Assembly: GCF_013141775.1 (NCBI RefSeq)
Contig: NZ_WHOB01000042.1
Span: 19,957-83,956, forward strand
From: Paenibacillus phytohabitans
GTDB taxonomy: Bacteria; Bacillota; Bacilli; Paenibacillales; Paenibacillaceae
Length of the DNA: 64,000 nt
Direction: 5' to 3'
Position 1 is the stretch's first letter. Each line of letters begins with the position of its first letter. Of the stretch, positions 50,882-61,436 are shown in pieces. Under the pieces are notes generated by a model. The model was not told the origin of the DNA, ran no database searches, and was given only the letters and a program-made list of their open reading frames with translations. Position numbers and translations under genes: made by a program.

Positions 50882-51024
50882 TGCGCAAACGATTTCAGAA
50901 GACTCAAAAAAAATTCAAGTTTTGCAGATTGACCCTTCCTTATGTGCTCCGCCAAGTTTTAGAAAGCGCTTCATTCCTGAATTCATAATACATCAGCAGG
51001 CAAGATTGTTAAAACGTTTGCACA
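50882..51024. promoter_or_regulatory. operator/cre-like sites upstream of mdxE
   Basis: TGCGCAAACGATTTCA (50882-50897), AGAAAGCGCTTCA (50961-50973) and AAAACGTTTGCACA (51011-51024). They resemble binding sites for LacI-type regulators (CcpA or the local LacI protein) and sit in the gap between divergent mdxE and the amylase gene. Confidence 0.55.
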
Positions 51025-51560
51025 GAGTGTATTTAAGCAAATTCAATGATTTTCTGTACATAATTTGTTATTTACTTCTAATTTCACAGGATTTCTTCAA
51101 ATATCTCTATATATCTTATTGATAAAATTTATAATCCGCATTTTTTGATGTATTTTAGCGAATTATGTAATTTAATTTCCATATAATCTCATTTTCCAGG
51201 CTTTGGAAATCGGTTTCCTGCCCATCAGTATTTGTGCAAATGTTTGTACAAACGTATTGAACCTCAATTTATTCCATGCTATAATCCAAAACATTAAGAA
51301 CGCCCCTGTTCTTCACATAATTCAAAGGCAATGTTACTTCAATTGGGTACAACCTCGGACAAGCTGCCCGGCGCCGGTTGTGCCTGTTTGGTATGCGCAG
51401 AATCTGAATGATTAGTGCGATTGTGGCACAGCTGCTGTGCTAATCATGCACTTGCCAGATATAGGACTGTGTTTGTAAAATGCTTGCTTCCGGAGCCAGC
51501 GCTGGTTTGCCCGGTGTCATTCAGGGGTGTTTGGTTCACTAAACCTTAGGAGGAATTAGT
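51025..51560. promoter_or_regulatory. divergent regulatory spacer, mdxE / amylase gene
   Basis: No gene seen. AT-rich sequence with further CAAACG/GCTTGC motifs: TGTACAAACGTATTG (51245-51259) and TGTAAAATGCTTGCTT (51474-51489, close to the site at 61423). The amylase gene's own ribosome site TAGGAGGAATTAGT lies at its end. Confidence 0.55.
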
Positions 51561-53309
51561 ATGTTGTTAGAAGCTGTGTATCATCGTCCGCGCCTCAATT
51601 GGTCTTATGCCTACGATCATGAAACGATCCACCTGCGTCTGCGTGCCAAGAAAGGGGATTTAACCGAGGTATTCGCCTGGGCCGGAGACAAGTACGCCTG
51701 GGACAACACCAAGGAGTTGATTCCTATGACTCTTTTCACTTCGGACGCGATGTTCGATTACTGGGAGTGCGAGTCCGTCCCCCTTTACCGCCGGTTGAAG
51801 TACGGCTTCCTGCTGCAAAAGGGCCATGAGCGCATCTGGATGACCGAAAGCGATTTCCAAACCGAACGTCCCGCCAATCCAAACCGGCTGTTCGAATTCC
51901 CTTATATCAACCGCGGTGACGTGTTCATTCCTCCGGCGTGGGTGAAGGATGCTGTCTTCTATCAGATCTTCCCTGAACGTTTCGCGAACGGCGATTCCAG
52001 TCTGAATCCGGACAATGTACAGCCATGGGGCGGCACTCCTAAGCCTGACAACTTCTTCGGCGGTGATCTGCAGGGGGTCATTGACCATCTGGATCATCTT
52101 ACTGAGCTGGGTATCACGGGCATCTATTTCACACCAATCTTCACAGCTACCACCAACCATAAATATGATACGGAAGACTACATGCAGGTTGATCCGCATT
52201 TCGGGGATGTGAAGACGCTGAAAAGGCTGGTCGACGCCTGCCATGAACGCGGTATCCGTGTGCTGCTTGACGCTGTATTCAATCATGCCGGACGTACCTT
52301 CGCCCCGTTCGTGGATGTGCTGGAGAAAGGTGAAGCCTCCGCTTATAAAGACTGGTTCCATGTCCGCGAGTTCCCGCTTCAGGTAGTGGATAACATTCCG
52401 AATTATGACGCTTTTGCCTTTGAGCCGCTGATGCCGAAGCTGAATACGGAGAATCCTGAGGTTAAGGAATATTTGCTGAAAGTCGCTGAGTATTGGATCC
52501 GGGAGGTCGGCATCGACGGCTGGCGCCTGGATGTGGCCAACGAGGTCGATCATGAATTCTGGCGCGACTTCCGCAAGGTGGTGAAGCGTGCGAATCCCGA
52601 GGCTTATATTCTAGGTGAGATCTGGCATGAATCCGCGCCATGGCTGGAGGGAGACAAGTTCGATGCAGTGATGAACTACCCGTTCACGGATGCGGTGCTC
52701 GACTTCTTCGTGTATGGCAAGCTCGATGCGGAGGGCTTCGCCAACTCCATCGGCAAACAGCTGTCGCGCTACCCGCTGCAGGCCAGCGAGGTTGCCTTCA
52801 ACCTGCTGGACAGCCACGACACCCCGCGTTTACTGACGCTCGCGGCCGGGGACAAGAATAAGCTGAAGCTGGCTGCGCTGTTCCAGTTCACCTTCATGGG
52901 CACTCCCTGCATTTATTACGGGGATGAGATCGGCATGGATGGTGAAGGCGACCCGGGCTGCCGCAAGTGCATGGAGTGGAATCCGGCGATGCAGGACCGC
53001 AGCCTGTTCAATTATTACCGCAAGCTGATCGAGATCCGCAGCAGCCATCCGGCACTGCGCACAGGAAGCTTCATGTTCCTGGAGGCCGGGCCCGGCGGCA
53101 CCAAGCTGGCTTATGAACGCAGCCTGGGCGATGATCTTATTCTCGTGCTGATCAATACTGAGGAGACCGCACAGACCTTCCGGGTAGACGTACAGGAACG
53201 CTCCTGGGAGAACCTGTTCACCGGCGAACCGCTCCGTGCGGAACGCGGCAAGCTGTCGCTCAAGCTTCCGGCTTACGGTTATGCGGTGCTTCAGGCTAAT
53301 TTGGCCTAG
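51561..53309 (+). CDS. intracellular maltogenic amylase / neopullulanase, GH13
   Basis: A 582-residue GH13_20 enzyme (cyclomaltodextrinase, neopullulanase or maltogenic amylase group). The N-terminal CBM34-like domain (about 1-120) has LEAVYHRPRLNWSYAYD; the barrel (about 128-500) has catalytic Asp324 (GWRLDVANEVD), Glu353 (LGEIWHE) and the stabiliser Asp420 (LDSHDTPR). No signal peptide: it should cut imported maltodextrins, cyclodextrins or branched oligosaccharides to maltose and glucose. TAGGAGG is seven bases upstream. Divergent from mdxE; YvdF-like in position and type. Confidence 0.92.
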   Translation: MLLEAVYHRPRLNWSYAYDHETIHLRLRAKKGDLTEVFAWAGDKYAWDNTKELIPMTLFTSDAMFDYWECESVPLYRRLKYGFLLQKGHERIWMTESDFQTERPANPNRLFEFPYINRGDVFIPPAWVKDAVFYQIFPERFANGDSSLNPDNVQPWGGTPKPDNFFGGDLQGVIDHLDHLTELGITGIYFTPIFTATTNHKYDTEDYMQVDPHFGDVKTLKRLVDACHERGIRVLLDAVFNHAGRTFAPFVDVLEKGEASAYKDWFHVREFPLQVVDNIPNYDAFAFEPLMPKLNTENPEVKEYLLKVAEYWIREVGIDGWRLDVANEVDHEFWRDFRKVVKRANPEAYILGEIWHESAPWLEGDKFDAVMNYPFTDAVLDFFVYGKLDAEGFANSIGKQLSRYPLQASEVAFNLLDSHDTPRLLTLAAGDKNKLKLAALFQFTFMGTPCIYYGDEIGMDGEGDPGCRKCMEWNPAMQDRSLFNYYRKLIEIRSSHPALRTGSFMFLEAGPGGTKLAYERSLGDDLILVLINTEETAQTFRVDVQERSWENLFTGEPLRAERGKLSLKLPAYGYAVLQANLA

Positions 53310-53357
53310 GCTCCGTTTCAGGAGCAGCATTCATTGGATTGAGTTATATTCCAGGCA

Positions 53358-53410
53358 AAGCAAACAGGGTATTCCGCAGCCGTTATGGCTTGCGGAATAC
53401 CCTGTTTATG
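53358..53410. terminator. bidirectional terminator
   Basis: Seventeen-base arms starting AAACAGGGTATTCCGCA (53362-53378 with 53391-53407), between the convergent amylase and amylopullulanase genes. Confidence 0.9.
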
Positions 53411-53434
53411 TTCTGATCTGATTCGTTGCGCGTG

Positions 53435-56400
53435 CTATTTGCCGAGCAGCTTGTAAATCACCTGCGCACTCTCTGCACGGGTTAACTGTCCTTGCGGCGC
53501 AAAGAGATGATGGTCTCTGCCTTGCACAAGTTTAAGCTCTACGGCGGCATTCACATAAGCATGTGCCCATTCACTGATACTGGAGGCATCCGCGAATAAG
53601 ACCTGGCCTGTTGAGGATGCCAGAACCTTGCCCTGTTTGAACTCCAGAGCACGGATAATCATCACCGCCATTTCCTCACGGCTGATTGTAGCATCCGGGG
53701 CAAAGGCAGTACTGCTGCGTCCGTTAACAATGCCTGATTGGACGGCAGCGGCTACATAAGAAGCGTACCAGGCATCAGCCTGGACATCAGCGAATACCGC
53801 TCCCCCTTCCCCTGACAGTCCGAGTGCACGCATCAGCAATGCTGTAAACTCCGCACGCGTCACGTTTCTTGCAGGTTCAAATTCAGCAGCCGATACTCCT
53901 GTTGCCACCTGTTTGGCTGCAAGTGATTTAATGGCAGCAGAAGCCCAGTGGGTATCAGGCACATCCTTGAACACTGTATTTATCTGAAGTGCTGCATACT
54001 TGCTGAAATGTGTAACTGCCGCAGTAAGTGAACCATCCGCTTGCGCTGCGCCCCCAATATACTTCAGCTCACCGTTATCTCCCAGATAGAACACACCTGT
54101 CCAATCCTTAACCGGGTTGCCCTGAAGCTTAAGCGTCAAAGTAACCGGCTGCTTGAACGTTGTAACAGGCAGGCTGGTCCCGTCTTTCTTGATAATCTGC
54201 AGTTTAAGGTCGTATACCCCGGATACAGCAGTAGCAGCCGTGTTCTCCTTACTGAATCTCTTGACTGCATCCTGCGCTGCAGCTTCGCTAAGCGGAGTCA
54301 GCTCCAGCAGGATATGTGAACTGTCCGCATCCGCACCAGTAACCATGGCCTGAATATCAGCCAGCACAGCATTCGGGATTGTAACGGACAGCCCCTCCGA
54401 GTGAATAACCAGCCCGTTATTCCCCAGCAGCTTAGCTGCCTGGACCGGCAGCAGCACCGAAGTCTTGCCCTGTTCCAGACTGAGCTCTACTCTGCCATCC
54501 TTGCCATTTCGAAGATCCGGCTCACTTATGATCTGTGTACCTGCCGGAACTGCCGTTGGCCCTGGCTTTGGTGTTGACTTTACCGTTGGCTTTACAACGG
54601 AACTAGTTTCGGATTCTGCCGCTGGTGTTGGTGTCGGTGTTGGCGGTACTACAACTGTCTCCGCCGTCAGAATCACGGTACCTCCGTCATCTCTGCCCGG
54701 CAGATCAATCGTAATCTTCCGGTCAGCCGATACCGTATACAGCTTGCCGCTGTACTCATCTCTTACAGAAGACAAGGCCGCAAAAGGCACGGGAATTTCT
54801 GCACTCAGACCTTCCTTCTTCGTGTTGATTACCGTAACCACGTTATCGTTCCCATATTGCTTGTTGAAGGCCAGATATCCCAGATCATCGGAGCCCGCAA
54901 GCTTGGTGCGGATACCTTTGGCATATAGCTGCGAATATTCCGCCCTAATGTTCAGCAGCTTCTGATAATGATCATGAAGTCCCTGCTCTGCAGTAAGCTG
55001 ATCCCAAGGCATATCGCCCCGGTTTTCGCTGAACTCGCCACTTGCCATATCCCCGGCATTTTTACCGGACCGGCCCAGCTCTTCCCCATAGTAAATCACC
55101 GGCTGGCCCTTGGCCGTGATCTGCAGCGCGGCAGCGATCTTGAGCTTACCCTTGTCCCCGTCAACGTAGTCCGAGAGGAAACCATCCTCATCATGGCTGC
55201 TGAGGAATTGTGCCATCACCCCGGTATTGCTGATCTTCGCTTCGCGCTCCTGCAGATAAGCATCCACAGCATTAATGGTGCCGTCTGCGAACAGCTTGGC
55301 CTGATCATTAAAGCTAAAATCAAGCAAACCGTCCATTTGCCCGCTCTGCAGCATGCCGCCGTCATTATCGGCGGTTCCGCCGAAGTATTCGCCGACCATT
55401 TTGAAGCCCGGATCTATAGCCGTCAGCGCATTTTTAAATGCTTTCCAGGTTGCGCTCTCCACATGTTTGACCGTATCAACGCGGAAATAGTCAATTGTAT
55501 CTCCCCGCTCTGTCCGGGCATTATCCAGCCAGCCTGTCTGCCAGGCAATGATCTGCTTGCGTACCGCAGGATCCTCCGTCTTGAAGTCCGGCAATCCGCT
55601 TAGCTCGCCTTTGATGACATCCGTATCGGCTTGAACGCCGTCCGTACGCAGCATTCCCGCAAAACGCGCTTTGTCCTCTGCAGCCGCCTGCGGATTGACG
55701 TCATCCTCCTTCAACCCGTAGCCTGTATGGTTAAGCACCACATCGACCATAATCTTGATGCCCTTGTCATGCGCCTTCTCAATCAGCTCCTTGAAGGTCT
55801 CCATGTCCCCAAGATGCTCATCAAGCTTAGTGAAATCCTTGGCCCAGTACCCGTGATAAGCATATTGTTTGCCGCCAAAGCTTAACCCCTGGTTGAAATC
55901 AATATTGTCTACAACCGGCGTGATCCAGAGCGTGTTGATGCCCAGCTCCTGCAGATAATCAAGCTTGCCGATCATCCCCCTGAAATCGCCGCCATGATAG
56001 GCTTCAAGATGTGCCTTGTCCACATTCTCATTGTTGTCAGGGTCACCGTCCTTGAAGCGGTCGGTCAGTGCGAAATAGATCCGCGCCTCATCCCAGTCGA
56101 AATCAAGCTTGGAACCGCTGTAGGTTCTGGCTTTCACCTCGATTTCAGCAGACTGTCTGTGCAGATTGCCATACTGGTCTACAAGGACAATTGGAATGCT
56201 TTTGATACCCGCCAGCACGTTATCCTTCACTGCTATGGTCTGCTGCATAAGCTCTGTATCGAATTTGACCTTGGCTGGTCCTCCCAGAGCGGTAAGATCC
56301 AGATAGGCGTCCTTATAGGACACTTCCTCTGTGGAGACAGCCTTCACCGTTACTACAGCATTCTCATTGGAGGTTACAGCCGTCGGATTCACCGTTGCCG

Positions 56401-59400
56401 TAATGTTAACCTCTGGTTTGTGATAGTACAGGGAGGATTCTCCGTTGTGCGGGTCGGTGAACTCGCGGGTCACTCCGTCCTTAGTTACGATGAATGTATA
56501 CTTATAAATGCCTTCCTCCAGACCGCTCAGCCTATAGCTGAACCATTCCTTGGCCGGATCATACTCCATCGGATATTCTTTACCGTTCACTTTCACTTTA
56601 ATGTCTGTTATCGCAGACACATCGCCGCCGCGGAACAGCTCGTCATCACGGTACAGGAAGGTTATGGCTTCATCCTGCATCAGCGGACCGCTGATGCCCG
56701 GAGTGATTTCCAGCTCTTTGACCATGCTGGTTACACGGACTTTGGTGAAAGCCTCTCCGGGAGTCAGGGCAATATAGCGGTCATCCGCTATATCCTGTTT
56801 GTTGTCAGACCAGTCCAGGCCTTTAATGAGCACAAAGCCTACCTGGGTTGCGTCTTTGCCTACTTCAATCAGAACCGTCGAGCTTACTGAATCTCCTGCG
56901 GGCTCGGGGAGCTTCACCTCACCGTCTGTTGCCCCGGTATACCACAGCCATACACTCCAATCCTTATAATTCCTGTCTTCCCGGGTGTAAGTGAACTGCA
57001 CATACCGTTTGGTTTCCACCGGCGGGCTGGTTACTTCTACGGTCACATTCGCGGACACGCCGCCATAGGTAATGGTAAGGATCGCTGTTCCAGCCTTAAT
57101 CCCTTTCACCAGTCCTTTGCTTGTCACTGTGGCTACTTCCGGTTTATCGGATACATACAGCGCTTTGGCGGTCACTTTGCTTGAAGTGCCATCCGCATAT
57201 TTGGCCGTGACCACAGTCTGATGCGCGGCCCCTTCCTTCAGCGAATAGCTGGCCTGGTCAGTCTCCAGCAGAGACACTACTGCTGCGGCTGCATCCTTGC
57301 GGATAATTACAGATGTGAGCGGGTCGAGGGTGATCGAATCCGCAGTCAGGCTGAATCCGCTCTGGTCCGCGGCAGAAATAGCTTCAGTGCCGGCTTCGTC
57401 ATTGTCGGCAAGCACAGTACCATCACTCAAATTCTCCGGCAAAGAAAGTGTTCTTGTCTTGCTGTCACCGTTCATGAAGACATAATAGATCCCGGTTCCA
57501 TCCGTTGCCTTGCTTGTATAACCGATCACCAGATCATCCTTCTGCATTTCAGGCGATTCGATAAGCTTGACATTGGAATTCACGAGACTGATGTCGCCCA
57601 GCCGGAAAGCGTTGGTAGACTTTCTGAGCTTAATCAGCCCGGCCGTGTATTCTCTGGTCGCATTCTGCACCGGAAAGTTCACTTCATCCGTTGCTGCGGC
57701 CCAGTCGAAAGCATTGACCGCATCCGACGAATCGTAGGAATCGTTGATGAAATAACTGACCGATTGATCAGCCGCATCGAGGACTTCAGTATATTTCTGT
57801 TCGGGAATCCCCGCAGCCAACCATTGCTTGGTACGCCCGTACTCCTGACCCGCCTGCAGGAATGCGGTACCCTGCGAAGTCAGCAGCAGCATATTCCCAA
57901 GCCTGATCCGCTTCTGGATCTCCAGCTCATTCGCCGCGTTCTGCGGATTCTTATGAAGGGCCAGGGCAATGACATCATGGAGCGTCAGATTATCATGCGC
58001 TTCAATGTATTGCACGATATCTCCCGGATCATCTGCCGGAATATTGGAAGGCTGCGCTTTGATATTGTTCAAGATCGTCGTCAAGGGGCGCGCTCCGCCC
58101 GTAATGAACCGCGGATCTCCTTCGGAGCCGTATCCGGATTTCAGCTCATTACGGAATTCATCGGAGAATACGCCGACACTGTCCGTCTTATCCATCCATT
58201 TCTGATCAGCCGCCTTGCCTTTGAGGGATGGATCCGAAGCCTCGCCCCCGAAGGTAATCCAGCCCTCCCCGATGAACAGCGCCTTAGGATTAATGGCGGC
58301 CGCTGCGTCATAAGCAGCCTGTACCGCATCTGCTGTGGCATCGCCCATCATGTCCCACCGCATCCCGTCGATTTTGTACTCCTGGAACCAGTATTTTACG
58401 GAATCGACCATCAGCTTCTCGGCCATCTTATGGCTGGTTGCCAGATTGTTGCCGAAGCCGCCGATGAAGTTGCCCGCCGGGTCCTGGAAGGCATAATAAT
58501 TAGGCACGATATCGTTCAGGAATTCTTTTTTGGCCATATGGGTGTATACAACATCAAGAATGACGCCCATCCCGGCTTCGTGTACCGCATCGATCAAGCC
58601 TTTCAGCTCTTTGATCCGCTCTTCCGGATCTGCCGGATTGCGGGAATACGCCCCGTCCGGAGAGAAATAGCTGTGCGGATCATAACCCCAGTTATACTCA
58701 TTGCCTTGAGCTGAATAGTCCAGCTCCCTGTCTTCCATCCCGGTCTCGTCCCCGTAATACCAGGCCATCACCGGAAGCAGCTGAATGTGGGTGACACCCA
58801 GTGATTTGATATAATCCAGCTTCGACTCAAAAGCCGCATAAGACCCCCAGCGTTCCCCGCCGAGACTCGACTGGATTGCCGGATCGGAGGTGAAGTCCCT
58901 GATATGCGCCTCATAGATAATGGCGTCCTCACGATCCTCATAGCCGGCAATGTCCGCAGCCTGGAAGCCCTCGGGATTCGTAGCGCTTAAATCCACAATA
59001 GCTGCCTTGCCCACCGTATCACCGCCTGCACCTGCCTCTCCCGCCGTATTCACGGTGAATACAGCCATGGATTTGGCATAGGGATCAAGCACCTGCTTAG
59101 TTACTCCCTCATTGGTCACTTCATACTGGTAATAGAAGTCTCTGACATCCTCTGCGCCGGGTGCACCGGTCAGATCAGCCGGAGTCAGCTCCGCCGTCCA
59201 GACTCCTTTGTCACCCAGAGTCAGCCCGGCGCGGCCTACAGTGAGATTAGCGTCAGCTTTATCGTAGACCACCGCAGTCACTGAGCTCGCTTTCGGTGCC
59301 CAAAGCTTCAGCGTTGCCGACTTGCCGGCCTTATGGTACGTGGCCCCGAGATCGTCACCTGTGTAATTGTATAGCTCATCCATCATTCTCCAGCCGGTGG

Positions 59401-61096
59401 AAGCGGATACAGGTTTACCTGCATACGTGACACTCAGCGGGATTTTCTTCAGATCAAATGTACCGGTAGTCACTTCAACCGAAGTTGCGCCTGTAACCGC
59501 CACACCTGTAACAGGAATAGAGGCTCCTTCCGAGTCCTTTATGGATATGGCTGTTTTTAAAGCATCCGCCGTGAGCCCGTCCGTTAACGTAAACCCGAGC
59601 CATAGTTTGCTTGCGGACAATATATCTGCGGATAACAGCCCAACCGGTGTCTCGCCAAAAGGTGAAGTATAAACATTCGGGTCATTTTCCTTCACCCACA
59701 GCTGGTTGTAACGGTCCAGAAAAGCGAAGCTTTTGTTCTCATTGCCCGCCGGACCGTCTTTGTCTCCGTTTGCAGGCTTCATAACGATGAAACTGATAGT
59801 CTTGGCATTCTCCTTCAGCGGAATATCCGCATAGGCTCCGAAGGAATCCCGGTTCTCCGGTACAAAAGGAGTTCCATCTTTGGGCCACACATTAGACGGC
59901 GTCACCACATCATCCCACAGCCAAAGGCCATACTGGCTCTGATTGTTGTCGGAACGCATGTAATGAATCCGCACTGTATTCGCCGGAAGAGCTACCGGTT
60001 CATAAGGGATTACTTTATTCGAGCCTTCTGTGATCCAGACTTCATCGGTCTGCGGGGTACTGATGTTAAAGGTTTTGTCCCCGTCTTCCATTTCCTTAAC
60101 CCCGGTAGTCCGGTTTACCACGAGGAACGAGATCGTCTTCGCCCCATCCTTCACAGGCAGATCGACATAAGCGCCGTAGGCATCGGTTTGTCCATCAGGG
60201 AAAGGAACGGCATCCTTAGGCCAATTTACGGACGGCGATACAACATCGCCCCATGTCCATAAAGCCTGACCGGCATAATCACCGGCAGCACGGTGGTAAT
60301 GAACTCTTATATGTCCGGCAGGAACAGGCACAGCCGTACCCGGTTCAGGAGGAACCGTATAATGGGCAGACACAGTGTTGTCCTGCGTTTTATACTTGAA
60401 TGTTACAGGTAATGCGGAGGGAAGCTTAAGCTCCTGCGCCGTATCCGGATAGGAGACTCCACCCGATGGATCAGCGCCCGGAAGATAAATCTGGTAGGTA
60501 TAACTGCCAGCAGGAAGTGTGGCCGTCTCCTCATAGACCCCGTCGAAGTCAGGATCGGTTAGCAGCGTACGGGCCTCTGCAGGGGAGTCATTCTGCTCAT
60601 CTCCAAGCACAGTCTGCAGACTGCCGGTCACCCGGGGTAAACGGTCCGCAGGCACCGGTGAATAATACGTGGAATCTGCAATCGCTTTGGTAATGTCATT
60701 ATAATAAAAGGTTACACTTGTATCCTCACTTAACGAAAACTGAATGTTGCCGTCAGCATCTGTCCCGGCGGGATTAGTGTAGCTGCCATACCCGTAGTTC
60801 TCGGTCCAGGCATCGTTAAGAGCCACTTTATATTGATAGGTCCCCTGCGGCAGCATGCCGGTGAAGGTGTACAGGCCCTCCCCCCTGTAAGTCATTTGGG
60901 TTACGGTCGATTTCTCGTTCCAGTCCGCCGTTTCAGCAGGATCCAGCCCTGTAAACTTACTCTGCAGGTCACCAACCAGCACAACCTTTGTCGTTTCCGC
61001 GCTGACTCTGGGCAGGTTTATGCCAAAGCCCGAGCATACAAGCGCGATAACCATCAAGATTGCAAAAGCCTTTTTTATCCGTAAAGCAAATTTCAT
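53435..61096 (-). CDS. SLH-anchored amylopullulanase with two GH13 domains
   Basis: A 2553-residue extracellular enzyme. Order: signal peptide (1-33); two X25-like modules (about 37-140 and 155-245); two CBM41-like modules (about 262-355 and 373-470); pullulanase N2-type region (485-565); CBM48 (about 580-690); GH13_14 pullulanase (about 715-1270) with YNWGYDP (801-807), Asp915, Glu944 and Asp1035; Big2-like domain (about 1273-1355); a CBM41-like module and a CBM48-like module (about 1365-1560); a second GH13, alpha-amylase type (about 1670-2090) with Asp1874, Glu1903 and Asp1969; a Pro/Thr linker (2150-2190); an unnamed domain; three SLH repeats (about 2376-2553). It should cut both alpha-1,6 and alpha-1,4 bonds of starch at the cell surface. 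ATG at 61096 follows GGGGGGA. Confidence 0.93.
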   Translation of the reverse strand: MKFALRIKKAFAILMVIALVCSGFGINLPRVSAETTKVVLVGDLQSKFTGLDPAETADWNEKSTVTQMTYRGEGLYTFTGMLPQGTYQYKVALNDAWTENYGYGSYTNPAGTDADGNIQFSLSEDTSVTFYYNDITKAIADSTYYSPVPADRLPRVTGSLQTVLGDEQNDSPAEARTLLTDPDFDGVYEETATLPAGSYTYQIYLPGADPSGGVSYPDTAQELKLPSALPVTFKYKTQDNTVSAHYTVPPEPGTAVPVPAGHIRVHYHRAAGDYAGQALWTWGDVVSPSVNWPKDAVPFPDGQTDAYGAYVDLPVKDGAKTISFLVVNRTTGVKEMEDGDKTFNISTPQTDEVWITEGSNKVIPYEPVALPANTVRIHYMRSDNNQSQYGLWLWDDVVTPSNVWPKDGTPFVPENRDSFGAYADIPLKENAKTISFIVMKPANGDKDGPAGNENKSFAFLDRYNQLWVKENDPNVYTSPFGETPVGLLSADILSASKLWLGFTLTDGLTADALKTAISIKDSEGASIPVTGVAVTGATSVEVTTGTFDLKKIPLSVTYAGKPVSASTGWRMMDELYNYTGDDLGATYHKAGKSATLKLWAPKASSVTAVVYDKADANLTVGRAGLTLGDKGVWTAELTPADLTGAPGAEDVRDFYYQYEVTNEGVTKQVLDPYAKSMAVFTVNTAGEAGAGGDTVGKAAIVDLSATNPEGFQAADIAGYEDREDAIIYEAHIRDFTSDPAIQSSLGGERWGSYAAFESKLDYIKSLGVTHIQLLPVMAWYYGDETGMEDRELDYSAQGNEYNWGYDPHSYFSPDGAYSRNPADPEERIKELKGLIDAVHEAGMGVILDVVYTHMAKKEFLNDIVPNYYAFQDPAGNFIGGFGNNLATSHKMAEKLMVDSVKYWFQEYKIDGMRWDMMGDATADAVQAAYDAAAAINPKALFIGEGWITFGGEASDPSLKGKAADQKWMDKTDSVGVFSDEFRNELKSGYGSEGDPRFITGGARPLTTILNNIKAQPSNIPADDPGDIVQYIEAHDNLTLHDVIALALHKNPQNAANELEIQKRIRLGNMLLLTSQGTAFLQAGQEYGRTKQWLAAGIPEQKYTEVLDAADQSVSYFINDSYDSSDAVNAFDWAAATDEVNFPVQNATREYTAGLIKLRKSTNAFRLGDISLVNSNVKLIESPEMQKDDLVIGYTSKATDGTGIYYVFMNGDSKTRTLSLPENLSDGTVLADNDEAGTEAISAADQSGFSLTADSITLDPLTSVIIRKDAAAAVVSLLETDQASYSLKEGAAHQTVVTAKYADGTSSKVTAKALYVSDKPEVATVTSKGLVKGIKAGTAILTITYGGVSANVTVEVTSPPVETKRYVQFTYTREDRNYKDWSVWLWYTGATDGEVKLPEPAGDSVSSTVLIEVGKDATQVGFVLIKGLDWSDNKQDIADDRYIALTPGEAFTKVRVTSMVKELEITPGISGPLMQDEAITFLYRDDELFRGGDVSAITDIKVKVNGKEYPMEYDPAKEWFSYRLSGLEEGIYKYTFIVTKDGVTREFTDPHNGESSLYYHKPEVNITATVNPTAVTSNENAVVTVKAVSTEEVSYKDAYLDLTALGGPAKVKFDTELMQQTIAVKDNVLAGIKSIPIVLVDQYGNLHRQSAEIEVKARTYSGSKLDFDWDEARIYFALTDRFKDGDPDNNENVDKAHLEAYHGGDFRGMIGKLDYLQELGINTLWITPVVDNIDFNQGLSFGGKQYAYHGYWAKDFTKLDEHLGDMETFKELIEKAHDKGIKIMVDVVLNHTGYGLKEDDVNPQAAAEDKARFAGMLRTDGVQADTDVIKGELSGLPDFKTEDPAVRKQIIAWQTGWLDNARTERGDTIDYFRVDTVKHVESATWKAFKNALTAIDPGFKMVGEYFGGTADNDGGMLQSGQMDGLLDFSFNDQAKLFADGTINAVDAYLQEREAKISNTGVMAQFLSSHDEDGFLSDYVDGDKGKLKIAAALQITAKGQPVIYYGEELGRSGKNAGDMASGEFSENRGDMPWDQLTAEQGLHDHYQKLLNIRAEYSQLYAKGIRTKLAGSDDLGYLAFNKQYGNDNVVTVINTKKEGLSAEIPVPFAALSSVRDEYSGKLYTVSADRKITIDLPGRDDGGTVILTAETVVVPPTPTPTPAAESETSSVVKPTVKSTPKPGPTAVPAGTQIISEPDLRNGKDGRVELSLEQGKTSVLLPVQAAKLLGNNGLVIHSEGLSVTIPNAVLADIQAMVTGADADSSHILLELTPLSEAAAQDAVKRFSKENTAATAVSGVYDLKLQIIKKDGTSLPVTTFKQPVTLTLKLQGNPVKDWTGVFYLGDNGELKYIGGAAQADGSLTAAVTHFSKYAALQINTVFKDVPDTHWASAAIKSLAAKQVATGVSAAEFEPARNVTRAEFTALLMRALGLSGEGGAVFADVQADAWYASYVAAAVQSGIVNGRSSTAFAPDATISREEMAVMIIRALEFKQGKVLASSTGQVLFADASSISEWAHAYVNAAVELKLVQGRDHHLFAPQGQLTRAESAQVIYKLLGK

Positions 61097-61231
61097 TCCG
61101 TCAATCCCCCCATGAATGTTATGATCTTCAACCGCACGAACGGCAGCTCTTCCCCCTCCGGTTGCAGGATGTCTGCTGTAAAGATAGCTTGTCAGGCCCA
61201 ACCTACCCCGATCCTCCTTCTCAAATTCCAA

Positions 61232-61320
61232 AATCACGCATCACGCCCTCACGCCATCACGCCATCACACCATCACACCATCACACCATCACGCCATCAC
61301 GCCAACGCCATCACGCCCTC
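61232..61320 (+). repeat. CATCACRC octamer repeats
   Basis: About nine near-exact 8-bp units (CATCACGC or CATCACAC), just upstream of the amylopullulanase start. They lie within the leader or promoter region. Confidence 0.85.
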
Positions 61321-61337
61321 AATTCGCTCTTCCCGTG

Positions 61338-61436
61338 TGCAAACGTTTGCAATTATTTGTGCACAAACCCTTATCCATTGACTCAGGGCAGCGGCATAAA
61401 TATTCTGCATAAAACCGGACTTTGTAAACGCTTGCT
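61338..61436. promoter_or_regulatory. LacI-type operator sites upstream of the amylopullulanase gene
   Basis: A perfect 14-bp palindrome TGCAAACGTTTGCA (61338-61351) and TGTAAACGCTTGCT (61423-61436), which share the CAAACGTTTGC core with other sites in the starch cluster. They lie 240-340 bp before the amylopullulanase gene. Confidence 0.65.
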
